This document shows, in pieces, positions 37,260 to 45,850 of a stretch of 64,000 nucleotides of DNA. Position 1 is the stretch's first letter; each line of letters begins with the position of its first letter. This DNA is from Blattabacterium cuenoti (GTDB lineage: Bacteria > Bacteroidota > Bacteroidia > Flavobacteriales > Blattabacteriaceae): positions 248,001-312,000 of the forward strand of contig NZ_CP059202.1 in assembly GCF_014251815.1 (NCBI RefSeq), given 5' to 3'. A program made the translations under genes and the position numbers. A model generated the notes under the pieces. It was not told where the DNA came from and searched no databases. It saw only the letters and a list, made by a program, of their open reading frames with translations.

Positions 37260-39182
37260 ATGAATAAAAAACATAATACAATAAAAGATTATACGGCAGA
37301 TAGTATTCAATCTCTTGAAGGAATAGAACATATTCGACTCAGACCGTCTATGTATATTGGAGATATAGGAGTTAGAGGTTTACATCACCTAATTTACGAA
37401 TTAATAGATAATTCTGTTGATGAAGCTTTAGCAGGTTTTTGCAATAAAATATGGGTTACTATTCATAAAAATGGATTTATCACTGTACTTGACAATGGTC
37501 GTGGAATTCCAATAGATATTCATAAAAAAGAAGGAAAATCGGCACTGGAAGTTGTGATGACTAAAATTGGTGCAGGTGGAAAATTTGATAAAAATTCTTA
37601 TAAAGTTTCTGGAGGGTTACATGGTGTAGGAATTTCTTGTGTTAATGCTCTATCTCAAAAACTTATAGTTACAATTTATAGAAATGGAAAAATTTATCAA
37701 CAAGAATATTTAAAAGGAAAAGCTCTTTACCCTGTAAAATGTTTAGGAAAAACGAATATGCAAGGAACAAAAATTTCTTATCTTGCTGATCATTCTATTT
37801 TTAATTCCATCATATATAATTATGAAATTTTAGCTAATCGATTAAAAGAATTATCTTTTTTAAATAAGGGATTGTTTTTATTTTTAGAAGATGAGAGAGA
37901 TAATATCAAGGAACATTTTTTTTCTAAAAATGGATTAAAAGAATACTTACCAATTTTAAACAAAAACCAGAATCCTTTGACAAAAAATATACTTTTTATT
38001 GAAGGAGAAAAAGACAATACTGTTGTAGAAGTAGCAATGCAATACAATACTTCTTTTAAAGAAAAAATTTATTCTTATGTTAACAATATCAATACTTATG
38101 AAGGAGGGACTCATCTTTCCGGTTTTCGAAGGGCATTAACAAGAACCTTTAAAAAATATGTAGATGGATATGGTATTTTATCTAATAAAATAGAATTAAC
38201 TGGAGATGATTTTAGAGAAGGAATTACGGCTATTATATCTGTAAGAGTAATGGAACCACAATTTGAAGGACAAACTAAAACAAAATTAAGCAATCACGAA
38301 GTAGGAGGTATTGTGGATAAAATTGTGGGAGAAGCGTTATCTAGCTATTTAGAAGAACACCCTAGTGATAGAAAAAGAATTATTGATAAAATTATTTTGT
38401 CAGCTAAAGCGCGTCAAGCAGCTAAAAAAGCGAGAGAATTAATACAAAAAAAAATTCCTATAAGTAGTATTCTACCTGGAAAATTAGCTGATTGTTCTTT
38501 TAATGATCCGGAAAACTGTGAAATTTATTTAGTGGAAGGAGATTCTGCTGGTGGGACAGCAAAACAAGGAAGAGATAGGAATTTTCAAGCTATTTTGCCT
38601 TTACGAGGTAAAATACTAAATGTTGAAAAAGCTATGCAATATAAAATATTCGAAAATGAGGAAATAAAAAATATATTTACTTCTCTGGGAGTTTCTATTG
38701 GAACGGAAGAAGATCCCAAAATTTTAAATATAAAAAAACTTAGATACAATAAAATTATTATTATGACAGATGCAGATATAGATGGAAGCCATATTTCTAC
38801 TTTAATTTTAACATTATTCTTTCGTTATATGAAACCTTTAATAGAAAAAGGACATGTTTATATTGCCACACCTCCACTTTATTTGATTCGAAAAGGGAAT
38901 CATTATCAATATGCTTGGAGTGATAAAGAAAGAGAAAAGATTATAGATAAATTAGGAGGAAGAAAGTCTGTCAATATACAACGTTACAAAGGATTAGGGG
39001 AAATGAACGCAGATCAACTTTGGGAGACAACAATGAATCCCAAAAAAAGAACTTTACGTAAAGTGAACATATACGATTATTCTAAGGCAGACAATATATT
39101 CTCCATTCTTATGGGAGACGAAGTCCCTCCCCGAAGAAATTTTATAGAAAAAAATGCAATACATGCAAAAATTGATGTTTAG
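37260..39182 (+). CDS. gyrB: DNA gyrase subunit B
   Basis: ATPase subunit of gyrase, 640 residues. The GHKL ATPase has IDNSVDEALAGF, DNGRGIP and GGLHGVG. The transducer domain follows, then the TOPRIM domain with VEGDSAGG (about 422-429), the acidic DADIDGSHI motif and the C-terminal QRYKGLGEMN. No truncation is seen. It is divergent from argH and followed 26 bases later by uppP. gyrA is outside the window. Confidence 0.97.
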   Translation: MNKKHNTIKDYTADSIQSLEGIEHIRLRPSMYIGDIGVRGLHHLIYELIDNSVDEALAGFCNKIWVTIHKNGFITVLDNGRGIPIDIHKKEGKSALEVVMTKIGAGGKFDKNSYKVSGGLHGVGISCVNALSQKLIVTIYRNGKIYQQEYLKGKALYPVKCLGKTNMQGTKISYLADHSIFNSIIYNYEILANRLKELSFLNKGLFLFLEDERDNIKEHFFSKNGLKEYLPILNKNQNPLTKNILFIEGEKDNTVVEVAMQYNTSFKEKIYSYVNNINTYEGGTHLSGFRRALTRTFKKYVDGYGILSNKIELTGDDFREGITAIISVRVMEPQFEGQTKTKLSNHEVGGIVDKIVGEALSSYLEEHPSDRKRIIDKIILSAKARQAAKKARELIQKKIPISSILPGKLADCSFNDPENCEIYLVEGDSAGGTAKQGRDRNFQAILPLRGKILNVEKAMQYKIFENEEIKNIFTSLGVSIGTEEDPKILNIKKLRYNKIIIMTDADIDGSHISTLILTLFFRYMKPLIEKGHVYIATPPLYLIRKGNHYQYAWSDKEREKIIDKLGGRKSVNIQRYKGLGEMNADQLWETTMNPKKRTLRKVNIYDYSKADNIFSILMGDEVPPRRNFIEKNAIHAKIDV

Positions 39183-39208
39183 AGTGAATTGATCAATTTC
39201 TTATCGTT

Positions 39209-39985
39209 ATGAATTATATTCAATCAATTCTATTAGGGGTTATTGAAGGAATTACAGAGTTTTTTCCTATTTCTTCTACAGGACATATGATGATTGCTGC
39301 TTCCATGATGGGAATACTAGAAAATAAAATAACAAATTTATTTCTTGTTTCTGTTCAATTTGGAGCCGTTTTCTCTGTAATTTTTTTGTATAGAAACAAG
39401 TTTTTTTTTCAAAAATTTGATTTTTATCTGAAAATTTTTGTAGCTAGTTTTCCTGTAGGAATTTTGGGGTTTTTATTGAATAAAATAACCAATTTTTTTT
39501 TAGATAAGCCACTTATAGTTGCTTTATCTCTTTTGATAGGAGGATTAGTGATTTTGAAAGTAGAAACTTTTTATCAAAAAAATTTTTGTAATAGAAGAAA
39601 TAGTATTACTTATTTGAAAGCTTTTATTGTTGGATTATTTCAATGTATGGCTTTGATTCCAGGAGTATCTAGAAGCGCAACTACCATTATTGCTTGTATG
39701 TTACAAAATGTGAATCGTATGAAAGCTATTGAATTTTCTTTTTTTTTATCTGTTCCTGTTATTATAATTGCTACATGCAAAAAATTATTTGACTATTATT
39801 TTCAATTAAATTCTTTTACGTATAAAGATATAGAATTATTGTTATTAGGAAATATAGTGTCTTTTATCACTGGAATAATATCTATCAAATGTTTCATAAA
39901 ATATTTAAATAATTTTAAATTATTTGGATACTATAGAATTGTTTTAGGAATTTTTTTTATTATTATACATTATTTAAATATTTAA
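39209..39985 (+). CDS. uppP: Undecaprenyl-diphosphatase UppP (BacA)
   Basis: Membrane enzyme that recycles undecaprenyl pyrophosphate, the lipid carrier used by MraY and MurG. Its 258 residues form about eight helices. The two conserved active-site segments are present: GVIEGITEFFPISSTGH at the N terminus and LIPGVSRSATTI at about residues 150-161. It lies between gyrB and truB on the same strand with short gaps, so it is probably part of one transcript. Confidence 0.95.
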   Translation: MNYIQSILLGVIEGITEFFPISSTGHMMIAASMMGILENKITNLFLVSVQFGAVFSVIFLYRNKFFFQKFDFYLKIFVASFPVGILGFLLNKITNFFLDKPLIVALSLLIGGLVILKVETFYQKNFCNRRNSITYLKAFIVGLFQCMALIPGVSRSATTIIACMLQNVNRMKAIEFSFFLSVPVIIIATCKKLFDYYFQLNSFTYKDIELLLLGNIVSFITGIISIKCFIKYLNNFKLFGYYRIVLGIFFIIIHYLNI

Positions 39986-40000
39986 ATTTAATCAAACAGA

Positions 40001-40732
40001 TTGGATAATTTTGATTCTAAATTTATCACAGGATTTAAAAATGGAAAAATATTGTTGGTAGATAAACCATGGGGGTGGACCTCTTTTGAGATTATTAAAA
40101 AAATAAGAAGTTATATTATCAGTACTGCTACGAAAAAAGAAAATTTAAAAATTGGACATACAGGGACTTTAGATCCTTTTGCAACAGGTTTATTAATTGT
40201 TCTGACAGGAAAATATACTAAAAAAGTAAATGAAATTCAAAATTATAAGAAAGTTTATACAGGTATTATGAAATTAGGTTGTGAAACCTTATCTTTTGAT
40301 TCAGAAACAGAAGAGTATAATTTTTCTTCCGTTTCGCATATTACTCCTCAATTAATTAAAAAAACATCTCAAGATTTTTTGGGGGAAATCAATCAGTTTC
40401 CTCCATATTTTTCTGCTTTAAAAAAAAAAGGAAAAAAATTATATGAATATGCTAGAAAAGGGATAAAAATAATACCCCAATCTAGACGTGTAAAAATTTA
40501 TAAATTTCATATCCTAAAAATAGGAATTCCTTATATAAAATTTTTTATAGAATGCGGAAAAGGTACTTATATTCGATCTATAGCTCAGGATTTTGGTAAA
40601 GCCCTTCAAAGCGGAGCTTATATACTTTCTTTAAGAAGAGAACGAATAGGAAATTTTTCTATGGATTCTTCTTCTATAGATTCTATAGAATTAAATATTT
40701 CAAAAGAATTTTCGTGTTATTTACTAGATTAA
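40001..40732 (+). CDS. truB: tRNA pseudouridine-55 synthase TruB
   Basis: Makes pseudouridine 55 in the T-loop of tRNAs. The 243-residue protein keeps the catalytic aspartate motif [14 protein letters not shown] at about residues 53-66, [20 protein letters not shown], and [15 protein letters not shown]. The start is TTG at 40001, 15 bases after uppP; no upstream ATG fits and the first internal ATG would delete the active site. The stop overlaps convergent rpsP by 4 bases. Confidence 0.93.
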   Translation: MDNFDSKFITGFKNGKILLVDKPWGWTSFEIIKKIRSYIISTATKKENLKIGHTGTLDPFATGLLIVLTGKYTKKVNEIQNYKKVYTGIMKLGCETLSFDSETEEYNFSSVSHITPQLIKKTSQDFLGEINQFPPYFSALKKKGKKLYEYARKGIKIIPQSRRVKIYKFHILKIGIPYIKFFIECGKGTYIRSIAQDFGKALQSGAYILSLRRERIGNFSMDSSSIDSIELNISKEFSCYLLD

Positions 40733-41067
40733 ATTTTGTATTTTTTGTACCATGTATGAAATTTATTTTGGTATTCTTCATGAGTTAATACGCCTTTTTT
40801 AACTCCTTCTAATAAATGTTTTTTTAATAATACTCCGGTTTTAGAAAAAATGGATTTTACCGTATTGGTGGGTTGTGCCCCTTTCATTAACCAAGATACA
40901 GCATTTTGTATTTTTAATACAGTCGAAGGCGGATCCGTATGAGGATTATAAGTTCCTAGTTTTTCAATGAATTTTCCATCTCGTGGAGCACGAGAATCAG
41001 CTACAACTATATGATAAATAGGCTTATGTTTTTTTCCAATTCTTTTTAAACGAATTTTTACGGACAT
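40729..41067 (-). CDS. rpsP: 30S ribosomal protein S16
   Basis: A 112-residue small-subunit protein. The N terminus [26 protein letters not shown] is typical of S16, followed by [11 protein letters not shown] and a lysine-rich C-terminal helix. It is shorter than free-living Bacteroidetes S16 proteins, which as I recall carry a longer tail. It stands alone, not beside rimM or trmD as in many bacteria; trmD is 5 kb away. A candidate promoter box lies 67 bases before its ATG. Confidence 0.96.
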   Translation of the reverse strand: MSVKIRLKRIGKKHKPIYHIVVADSRAPRDGKFIEKLGTYNPHTDPPSTVLKIQNAVSWLMKGAQPTNTVKSIFSKTGVLLKKHLLEGVKKGVLTHEEYQNKFHTWYKKYKI

Positions 41068-41134
41068 AATTTGATTAATTTATATTATATGTGAAACCTT
41101 CTAATATTTTTTATAGTAAAGCGACAAAGTAGCC

Positions 41135-41142
41135 CAAATTTA
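41135..41142 (-). promoter_or_regulatory. Candidate -7 box for rpsP
   Basis: TAAATTTG on the minus strand matches TAnnTTTG, 67 bases before the rpsP ATG. The implied 5' leader of about 60 bases is long for this window. Confidence 0.35.
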
Positions 41143-41182
41143 GATATAATTATCATGTTTTTGAAAAAAAATGGTATATATT

Positions 41183-41190
41183 TACATTTT
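41183..41190 (+). promoter_or_regulatory. Weak -7 box before tRNA-Gln
   Basis: TACATTTT differs by one base from TAnnTTTG and ends 4 bases before the tRNA 5' end, so transcription would begin almost at the mature end. Confidence 0.25.
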
Positions 41191-41194
41191 CCAT

Positions 41195-41265
41195 AGACCC
41201 GTTGTGTAACGGTAGCACAGCAGATTTTGGTTCTGTTAGTTGGGGTTCGAGTCCCTACGGGTCTG
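41195..41265 (+). tRNA. trnQ: tRNA-Gln (anticodon UUG)
   Basis: A full cloverleaf can be drawn. Acceptor stem AGACCCG (41195-41201) pairs with CGGGTCT (41258-41264), followed by discriminator G. The D stem is GTGT/GCAC, the anticodon stem GCAGA/TCTGT and the T stem TGGGG/CCCTA around TTCGAGT. The anticodon is TTG at 41227-41229. CCA is not encoded. The symporter gene starts 63 bases later. Confidence 0.95.
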
Positions 41266-41328
41266 TCACTTTGCCATTCCATTGGTATAGGTATAGGGTG
41301 GAATTCTTTTCTTTCTTTAGAGAATAAA

Positions 41329-42732
41329 ATGAGTATTGGAATGAAAATAAAAAAAGAAAAAGTATTATTAATAGCTTTTTTAAGTGTTTTAGCATATATC
41401 TTTATTCATTTATCCCAATCATTATTAGGATTGGATAAATTTACTCTTTGCATATTAAGATGTTTTGTTATATCTATTTTCATATTGTATTCTTTCATGA
41501 AAAAAGACTTAACTACTTGGATATTATTATCCATTATTATAGGAATAGAAATGGGGTTAGATATGCCAAAAATTGCTGTGGAATTAAGATTTTTATCTCA
41601 AATATTTTTGAGGTTGATTAAAACTATCATTGCTCCAATATTGTTTTCCACTTTAGTAGTGGGAATAGCAAGTCATTCTAATATCAAACAATTAGGTAGC
41701 ATGGGATGGAAATCCTTACTATATTTCGAAGTGGTGACAACTTTAGCTTTATTTATTGGTCTTATTGCAATTAATGTGTCCCAGGCTGGAGTTGGCATTG
41801 TTATGCCTTCAGGGATCACTGAACAACAATTACCAAAAGTAGAAAGTAGATCTTGGCAAGACACAATTCTTCATGTATTTCCGGAAAATTTTATAAAATC
41901 GATATATCATGGAGATGTATTGCCGATAGTGGTGTTTTCCGTTATATTTGGTATATCCATGGTTTTTTTAGAAGACAAAAAACGAAACCCTATATTACTG
42001 TTTGCAGAGAGTCTTTCAGAAATCATGTTTAAGTTTACTAAAATTATTATGTATTTTGCTCCTATAGGAGTAGGATCTGCTATTGCTTATACAGTTGGAC
42101 ATATGGGATTGGAAATTTTATATAATTTATTTCAATTGTTACTCACTCTTTATGTTGCCTTATTGATTTTTTTGATAGTAGTTTTATTTCCTATTCTTTT
42201 GTGGATTAAAGTTCCTTTAAAAGGTTTTGTAAAAGCATTAACTGAACCTGTATCACTCGCCTTTGCAACTACAAGTTCAGAATCCGCTTTACCTTTACTT
42301 ATGGAAAATTTGGAAAAATTGGGAGTTCCCAGGAAAATTATAGCTTTTGTGATTCCTACAGGTTATAGCTTTAACTTAGATGGAACTACTCTTTATTTAT
42401 CTTTAGCAACTGTTTTTGTAGCACAGGCATCTGGAATCCCTTTGAGTTTTAGTCAACAAATATTTATAGGACTAACGTTAATTTTAACTAGTAAAGGAGT
42501 TGCTGGAGTTCCCAGAGCATCTTTAGTAATTCTTTTAGCCACTGTAGCTTCTTTTGGATTACCTACTTGGCCTATATTGGCGATTATAGGGATAGATGAA
42601 TTAATGGATATGGCTAGGACTACCGTAAATGTTATAGGGAATGGATTAGCTAGTTGTGTAATTGCTCGTTCTGAAGGAGAATTAGATGACAAAAAAATGT
42701 CAGATTATATAAAAAGTGATAATAATTTGTAA
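41329..42732 (+). CDS. gltP: Dicarboxylate/amino acid:cation symporter (DAACS family)
   Basis: Membrane carrier of the glutamate/aspartate/C4-dicarboxylate family. The ATG at 41329 gives 467 residues; longer frames run into the tRNA-Gln gene. Family hallmarks are the serine-rich reentrant loop FATTSSESALPL, TGYSFNLDGTTLYL (the NMDGT-like motif) and the C-terminal MDMARTTVNVIGNG. Substrate and coupling ion cannot be fixed from sequence. In a nitrogen-recycling symbiont, uptake of glutamate or aspartate is a sensible role. Confidence 0.9.
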   Translation: MSIGMKIKKEKVLLIAFLSVLAYIFIHLSQSLLGLDKFTLCILRCFVISIFILYSFMKKDLTTWILLSIIIGIEMGLDMPKIAVELRFLSQIFLRLIKTIIAPILFSTLVVGIASHSNIKQLGSMGWKSLLYFEVVTTLALFIGLIAINVSQAGVGIVMPSGITEQQLPKVESRSWQDTILHVFPENFIKSIYHGDVLPIVVFSVIFGISMVFLEDKKRNPILLFAESLSEIMFKFTKIIMYFAPIGVGSAIAYTVGHMGLEILYNLFQLLLTLYVALLIFLIVVLFPILLWIKVPLKGFVKALTEPVSLAFATTSSESALPLLMENLEKLGVPRKIIAFVIPTGYSFNLDGTTLYLSLATVFVAQASGIPLSFSQQIFIGLTLILTSKGVAGVPRASLVILLATVASFGLPTWPILAIIGIDELMDMARTTVNVIGNGLASCVIARSEGELDDKKMSDYIKSDNNL

Positions 42733-42747
42733 TTGAGTAATTAAATT

Positions 42748-43812
42748 TTGAAAACAAATTTTTATAATAAAAGTATAGAAAAATATTCTATAACTCCGAA
42801 TGGAGTAATTACGAGTAAGAGTCATTCCAATATTGCTTTAATTAAATACTGGGGGAAACATAACAATAAAATTCAAATTCCATTAAATTCGTCTATTAGT
42901 TATTCTTTAGGAAAAGTATACACAGTTACACGATTAATTTATCAAGAAAAAAAAAAAAAAAATAACTCATCTATAAGAGTGTTTTTTTCAGGAAAGGAAA
43001 AAACTAGTTTTCTTCCAAAAATTTTAAAATTCTTTTATAGGATTTCATTTTATTGTTCTTATTTACGAAATTTTAATTTTATTATAGAAACCTCTAACAC
43101 TTTTCCACATAGTTGTGGGGTAGCTTCTTCTGCTTCTTCCATGAGTGCTTTGGCGTTATGTATTATGAAAATGGAAAAAAAATTAGTTCCCTCTTTAAAA
43201 GAAGATTTTTTCTTCAAAAAAGCTTCTTTCTTAGCCAGATTAGGTTCTGGAAGTGCTTGTAGATCTATTTATCCTGGACTCGTTGTTTGGGGACATCATC
43301 AATCCATAGAAGGAAGTAATAATCTTTATGCTATACCATATCCATATGAGATCCATTCCATTTTTACAAAAATAGAAGATACTATTTTAATCATAGATGA
43401 TAAACCCAAAAAGATATTGAGTTCAAAAGGACATAAATTAATGAATCATCATCCTTATGCTAGAGAAAGATTTAAGGATGCTAATCAAAATATGAACAGA
43501 CTTATATCTATCTTAAAAAGAGGAGAATTTCAAGAATTTGGAGAATTAATAGAACATGAAGCTTTGACTCTTCATGCTATGATTATGACTTCTCGTCCCT
43601 ACTTCTTATGGATGAAAGCCAATACTATTAACGTAATTCATATGGTATGGGATTTTAGAAAACAGAATAATAAAAACATTTATTTTACGCTAGATGCAGG
43701 TGCTAATGTTCATCTTTTATATCCTATTCAAGAAAAAACATCTATTATAAAATGGATATATAGTAATTTATTTTTTTATTGTAAAAAAACTATAGAAAGT
43801 TTTTGTTTATAG
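42748..43812 (+). CDS. mvaD: Diphosphomevalonate decarboxylase
   Basis: GHMP-family enzyme that makes isopentenyl diphosphate, so isoprenoids here probably come from mevalonate. It has 354 residues from a TTG start 15 bases after the symporter stop; no ATG exists before the conserved SNIALIKYWGK motif. The ATP loop is SCGVASSASSMSAL and the active site ARLGSGSACRS. An A16 run at 42947-42962 encodes lysines in a variable loop and stays in frame. tRNA-His follows. Confidence 0.94.
   Translation: MKTNFYNKSIEKYSITPNGVITSKSHSNIALIKYWGKHNNKIQIPLNSSISYSLGKVYTVTRLIYQEKKKKNNSSIRVFFSGKEKTSFLPKILKFFYRISFYCSYLRNFNFIIETSNTFPHSCGVASSASSMSALALCIMKMEKKLVPSLKEDFFFKKASFLARLGSGSACRSIYPGLVVWGHHQSIEGSNNLYAIPYPYEIHSIFTKIEDTILIIDDKPKKILSSKGHKLMNHHPYARERFKDANQNMNRLISILKRGEFQEFGELIEHEALTLHAMIMTSRPYFLWMKANTINVIHMVWDFRKQNNKNIYFTLDAGANVHLLYPIQEKTSIIKWIYSNLFFYCKKTIESFCL
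42947..42962 (+). repeat. A16 homopolymer in mvaD, in frame
   Basis: Sixteen adenines encode part of a glutamate, four lysines and part of an asparagine. It is the longest homopolymer I found in the window, and the frame is correct on both sides. Confidence 0.9.
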
Positions 43813-43819
43813 AATTTAT

Positions 43820-43827
43820 TATCTTTG
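43820..43827 (+). promoter_or_regulatory. Candidate -7 box for tRNA-His
   Basis: TATCTTTG matches TAnnTTTG and ends 11 bases before the tRNA 5' end, giving a leader of only a few bases. Confidence 0.4.
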
Positions 43828-43838
43828 GTTGGTATTTT

Positions 43839-43914
43839 GGTGGACGTAGCTCAGTAGGTTTAGAGCATCAGATTGTGGTTCTGAGGGTCGCCGGTTCGAA
43901 TCCGGTCGTCCACC
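43839..43914 (+). tRNA. trnH: tRNA-His (anticodon GUG)
   Basis: Acceptor stem GTGGACG (43840-43846) pairs with CGTCCAC (43907-43913). The extra 5' G at 43839 faces C at 43914, the G-1:C73 pair that HisS requires. The D stem is GCTC/GAGC, the anticodon stem TCAGA/TCTGA with GTG at 43875-43877, and the T loop TTCGAAT. CCA is not encoded. Confidence 0.97.
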
Positions 43915-43939
43915 CTACCCCATCCATATCATTTATAAA

Positions 43940-45127
43940 TTAATTTAATACTTTTTTTATTCTTGTAAAGGCTTCTACGATTTTATTTTCTGATGAAGCA
44001 TAAGAAATACGTAAACATTCATTATCTCCAAAAGCACTACCACTAACGGTAGCTACTTGAGCTTTTTCAAGCAAAAATTCAGAAAATTCATCTGAATTTT
44101 GAATTATTTTTCCATATAATTTTTTTCCCAAAAAACTTGAAACTTTTGGAAAAATATAAAAAGCACCATTCGGTTGATTACATTGAAATCCATCAATTTC
44201 TTTTATCAGATCCAAAACTAAATTTCTTCTTCTTTCAAACTTTTTGATCATATATTCTATTTTATTTGGATGTGCTGACAATGCAGAAATAGCAGCTATT
44301 TGTGCAATAGAATTGGCACAAGAAGTCATTTGTCCTTGTATTTTATCACAAGATTGAACAATCCATTCTGGAGCACCAATATATCCGATTCTCCAACCTG
44401 TCATTGAAAAAGCCTTAGATAATCCATTTATTGTGATAACTTGATGATAAATGTCAGGAAATATAGCAATACTAGTATGTTTTTTTGAGTAACAAATATG
44501 TTCATAAATTTCATCAGAAATAATCATGATTTCTGGATGTTTTTTAAAAACTTCCGCTAAACTTTTTAATTCATCATAAGAATAGACACTTCCGGTAGGA
44601 TTACAAGGAGTACTGAAAATAAATAGTTTTGTTTTAGATGTAATAGCTTTTTCTAATTGTTCTGGATGAATCTTAAAATTATTTTTCATCCCTGTTGGGA
44701 TTATAACAGGACAAGATTCACAAAACTTTACCATTTGTAAATAACTAACCCAATAAGGAGCAGGAATAATGACTTCATCATCTTTATTCAACAAAGATAA
44801 AAGAACATTTATTATAGCTTGTTTTGCCCCGGTAGAAATTACAATTTGAGAAGGGGTATATTTTAAACGATTATCACGGTAAAATTTTTGGCATATTACT
44901 TTTTTAAGTTCAAAATATCCGGATACGGGAGTATAATGATGATGTCCTTCATCTATAGCTTTTTTTGCAGCGTATAAAACAAAATTAGGAGGGGGAAAAT
45001 CTGGTTCTCCCAAACTCAAATTTATAACGTCATAACCTTTATTTATGAATTCTCTAGCTTTAGCGGACATAGCTATAGTTTGTGAATATGATATATTCTG
45101 TAAACGATGAGACAATCTATTTTTCAT
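43940..45127 (-). CDS. aspC: Class I pyridoxal-phosphate aminotransferase, aspartate aminotransferase-like
   Basis: The 395-residue protein is of the class I-gamma aspartate aminotransferase type. The PLP lysine is K238 in NGLSKAFSMTGWRIGY, with upstream STPCNPTGS and ISDEIYEH motifs and the substrate arginine in LRISYASS. It probably moves amino groups between glutamate and oxaloacetate, and perhaps other keto acids in a reduced genome. It stands alone, divergent from rsmG with a promoter box for each. Exact substrate range cannot be told. Confidence 0.88.
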   Translation of the reverse strand: MKNRLSHRLQNISYSQTIAMSAKAREFINKGYDVINLSLGEPDFPPPNFVLYAAKKAIDEGHHHYTPVSGYFELKKVICQKFYRDNRLKYTPSQIVISTGAKQAIINVLLSLLNKDDEVIIPAPYWVSYLQMVKFCESCPVIIPTGMKNNFKIHPEQLEKAITSKTKLFIFSTPCNPTGSVYSYDELKSLAEVFKKHPEIMIISDEIYEHICYSKKHTSIAIFPDIYHQVITINGLSKAFSMTGWRIGYIGAPEWIVQSCDKIQGQMTSCANSIAQIAAISALSAHPNKIEYMIKKFERRRNLVLDLIKEIDGFQCNQPNGAFYIFPKVSSFLGKKLYGKIIQNSDEFSEFLLEKAQVATVSGSAFGDNECLRISYASSENKIVEAFTRIKKVLN

Positions 45128-45175
45128 ATCATATTGTTTATTTATTTTTATTAAATTATTTGATTGAAATGATTA

Positions 45176-45183
45176 CAAATCTA
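45176..45183 (-). promoter_or_regulatory. Candidate -7 box for the aminotransferase gene
   Basis: TAGATTTG on the minus strand matches TAnnTTTG, 48 bases before the ATG. It lies 2 bases from the opposite-strand box of rsmG. Confidence 0.4.
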
Positions 45184-45185
45184 AA

Positions 45186-45193
45186 TAAATTTG
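45186..45193 (+). promoter_or_regulatory. Candidate -7 box for rsmG
   Basis: TAAATTTG matches TAnnTTTG. ATTG at 45163-45166 lies 19 bases upstream and TTTG at 45159-45162 lies 23 bases upstream. The ATG is 25 bases downstream. Confidence 0.45.
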
Positions 45194-45218
45194 GTCGTAA
45201 ATTTATCCATACATTAAT

Positions 45219-45839
45219 ATGAAATTAATTAAAAAATATTTTCCAAATCTATTGAATAGACAAATTTACAAATTGTCTTCTTTAAAAAATTTATATGCAT
45301 ATTGGAATGTATATGTAAATTTAGTTTCTAGAAAAACATTTCACGATTTTTATCAACAACATGTCCTTTTTTGTTTAGGAATTGCTAAAATATTTTATTT
45401 TTATCCTGGATCATATGTTATGGATTTAGGTACAGGAGGAGGATTTCCTGGAATTCCTTTATCTATAGTTTTTCCTCATACAAAATTTATATTAGTAGAT
45501 TCTATTAGAAAAAAAATTAAAATTATAGAAAAAATTATATGTGATCTTCATTTAAAAAATGTGTATCCTATTTGTACACGTGCAGAAAAATTGGAAATCA
45601 AATTTGATTTTGTGGTTACTAGAGCTGTTAACAAAGTAGATATTATCCATAGTTGGATAAAAGATAAATTTAAATACAAATCTAATTATAGAATAAAAAA
45701 TGGCGCTTTATATCTAAAAGGAGGGAATCTTTATGATGAATTAAAAAAGTTTCCTCATGCAATAGAATATCCTTTAAATCATTATTTTGACGAACCATTT
45801 TTTATAACTAAAAAAGTTATTTGGATTTCCAACATTTAA
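45219..45839 (+). CDS. rsmG: 16S rRNA (guanine-527-N7)-methyltransferase RsmG (GidB)
   Basis: Methylates G527 in the decoding region. It has 206 residues, normal for the family. The AdoMet motif VMDLGTGGGFPGIPL is at about residues 67-81, followed by ILVDSIRKKIKII and the catalytic-region VVTRAVNKVD. It stands apart from mnmG, its frequent neighbour elsewhere. The amidohydrolase gene begins 11 bases after its stop, so they are probably co-transcribed. Confidence 0.94.
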   Translation: MKLIKKYFPNLLNRQIYKLSSLKNLYAYWNVYVNLVSRKTFHDFYQQHVLFCLGIAKIFYFYPGSYVMDLGTGGGFPGIPLSIVFPHTKFILVDSIRKKIKIIEKIICDLHLKNVYPICTRAEKLEIKFDFVVTRAVNKVDIIHSWIKDKFKYKSNYRIKNGALYLKGGNLYDELKKFPHAIEYPLNHYFDEPFFITKKVIWISNI

Positions 45840-45850
45840 TAGAATTAGAA

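Noticed and set aside
39187..39198. 12-base palindrome AATTGATCAATT between gyrB and uppP
   Set aside because: It is perfect but short and AT-rich, without a T tract or spacing that suggests a terminator or operator; chance is likely.
41227..41328. N-terminal extension of the symporter gene into tRNA-Gln
   Set aside because: The frame is open, but it would translate tRNA sequence and precede the normal start. The ATG at 41329 fits the family N terminus.
45219..45839. Truncated rsmG
   Set aside because: At 206 residues it is normal length for the family and all motifs are present.
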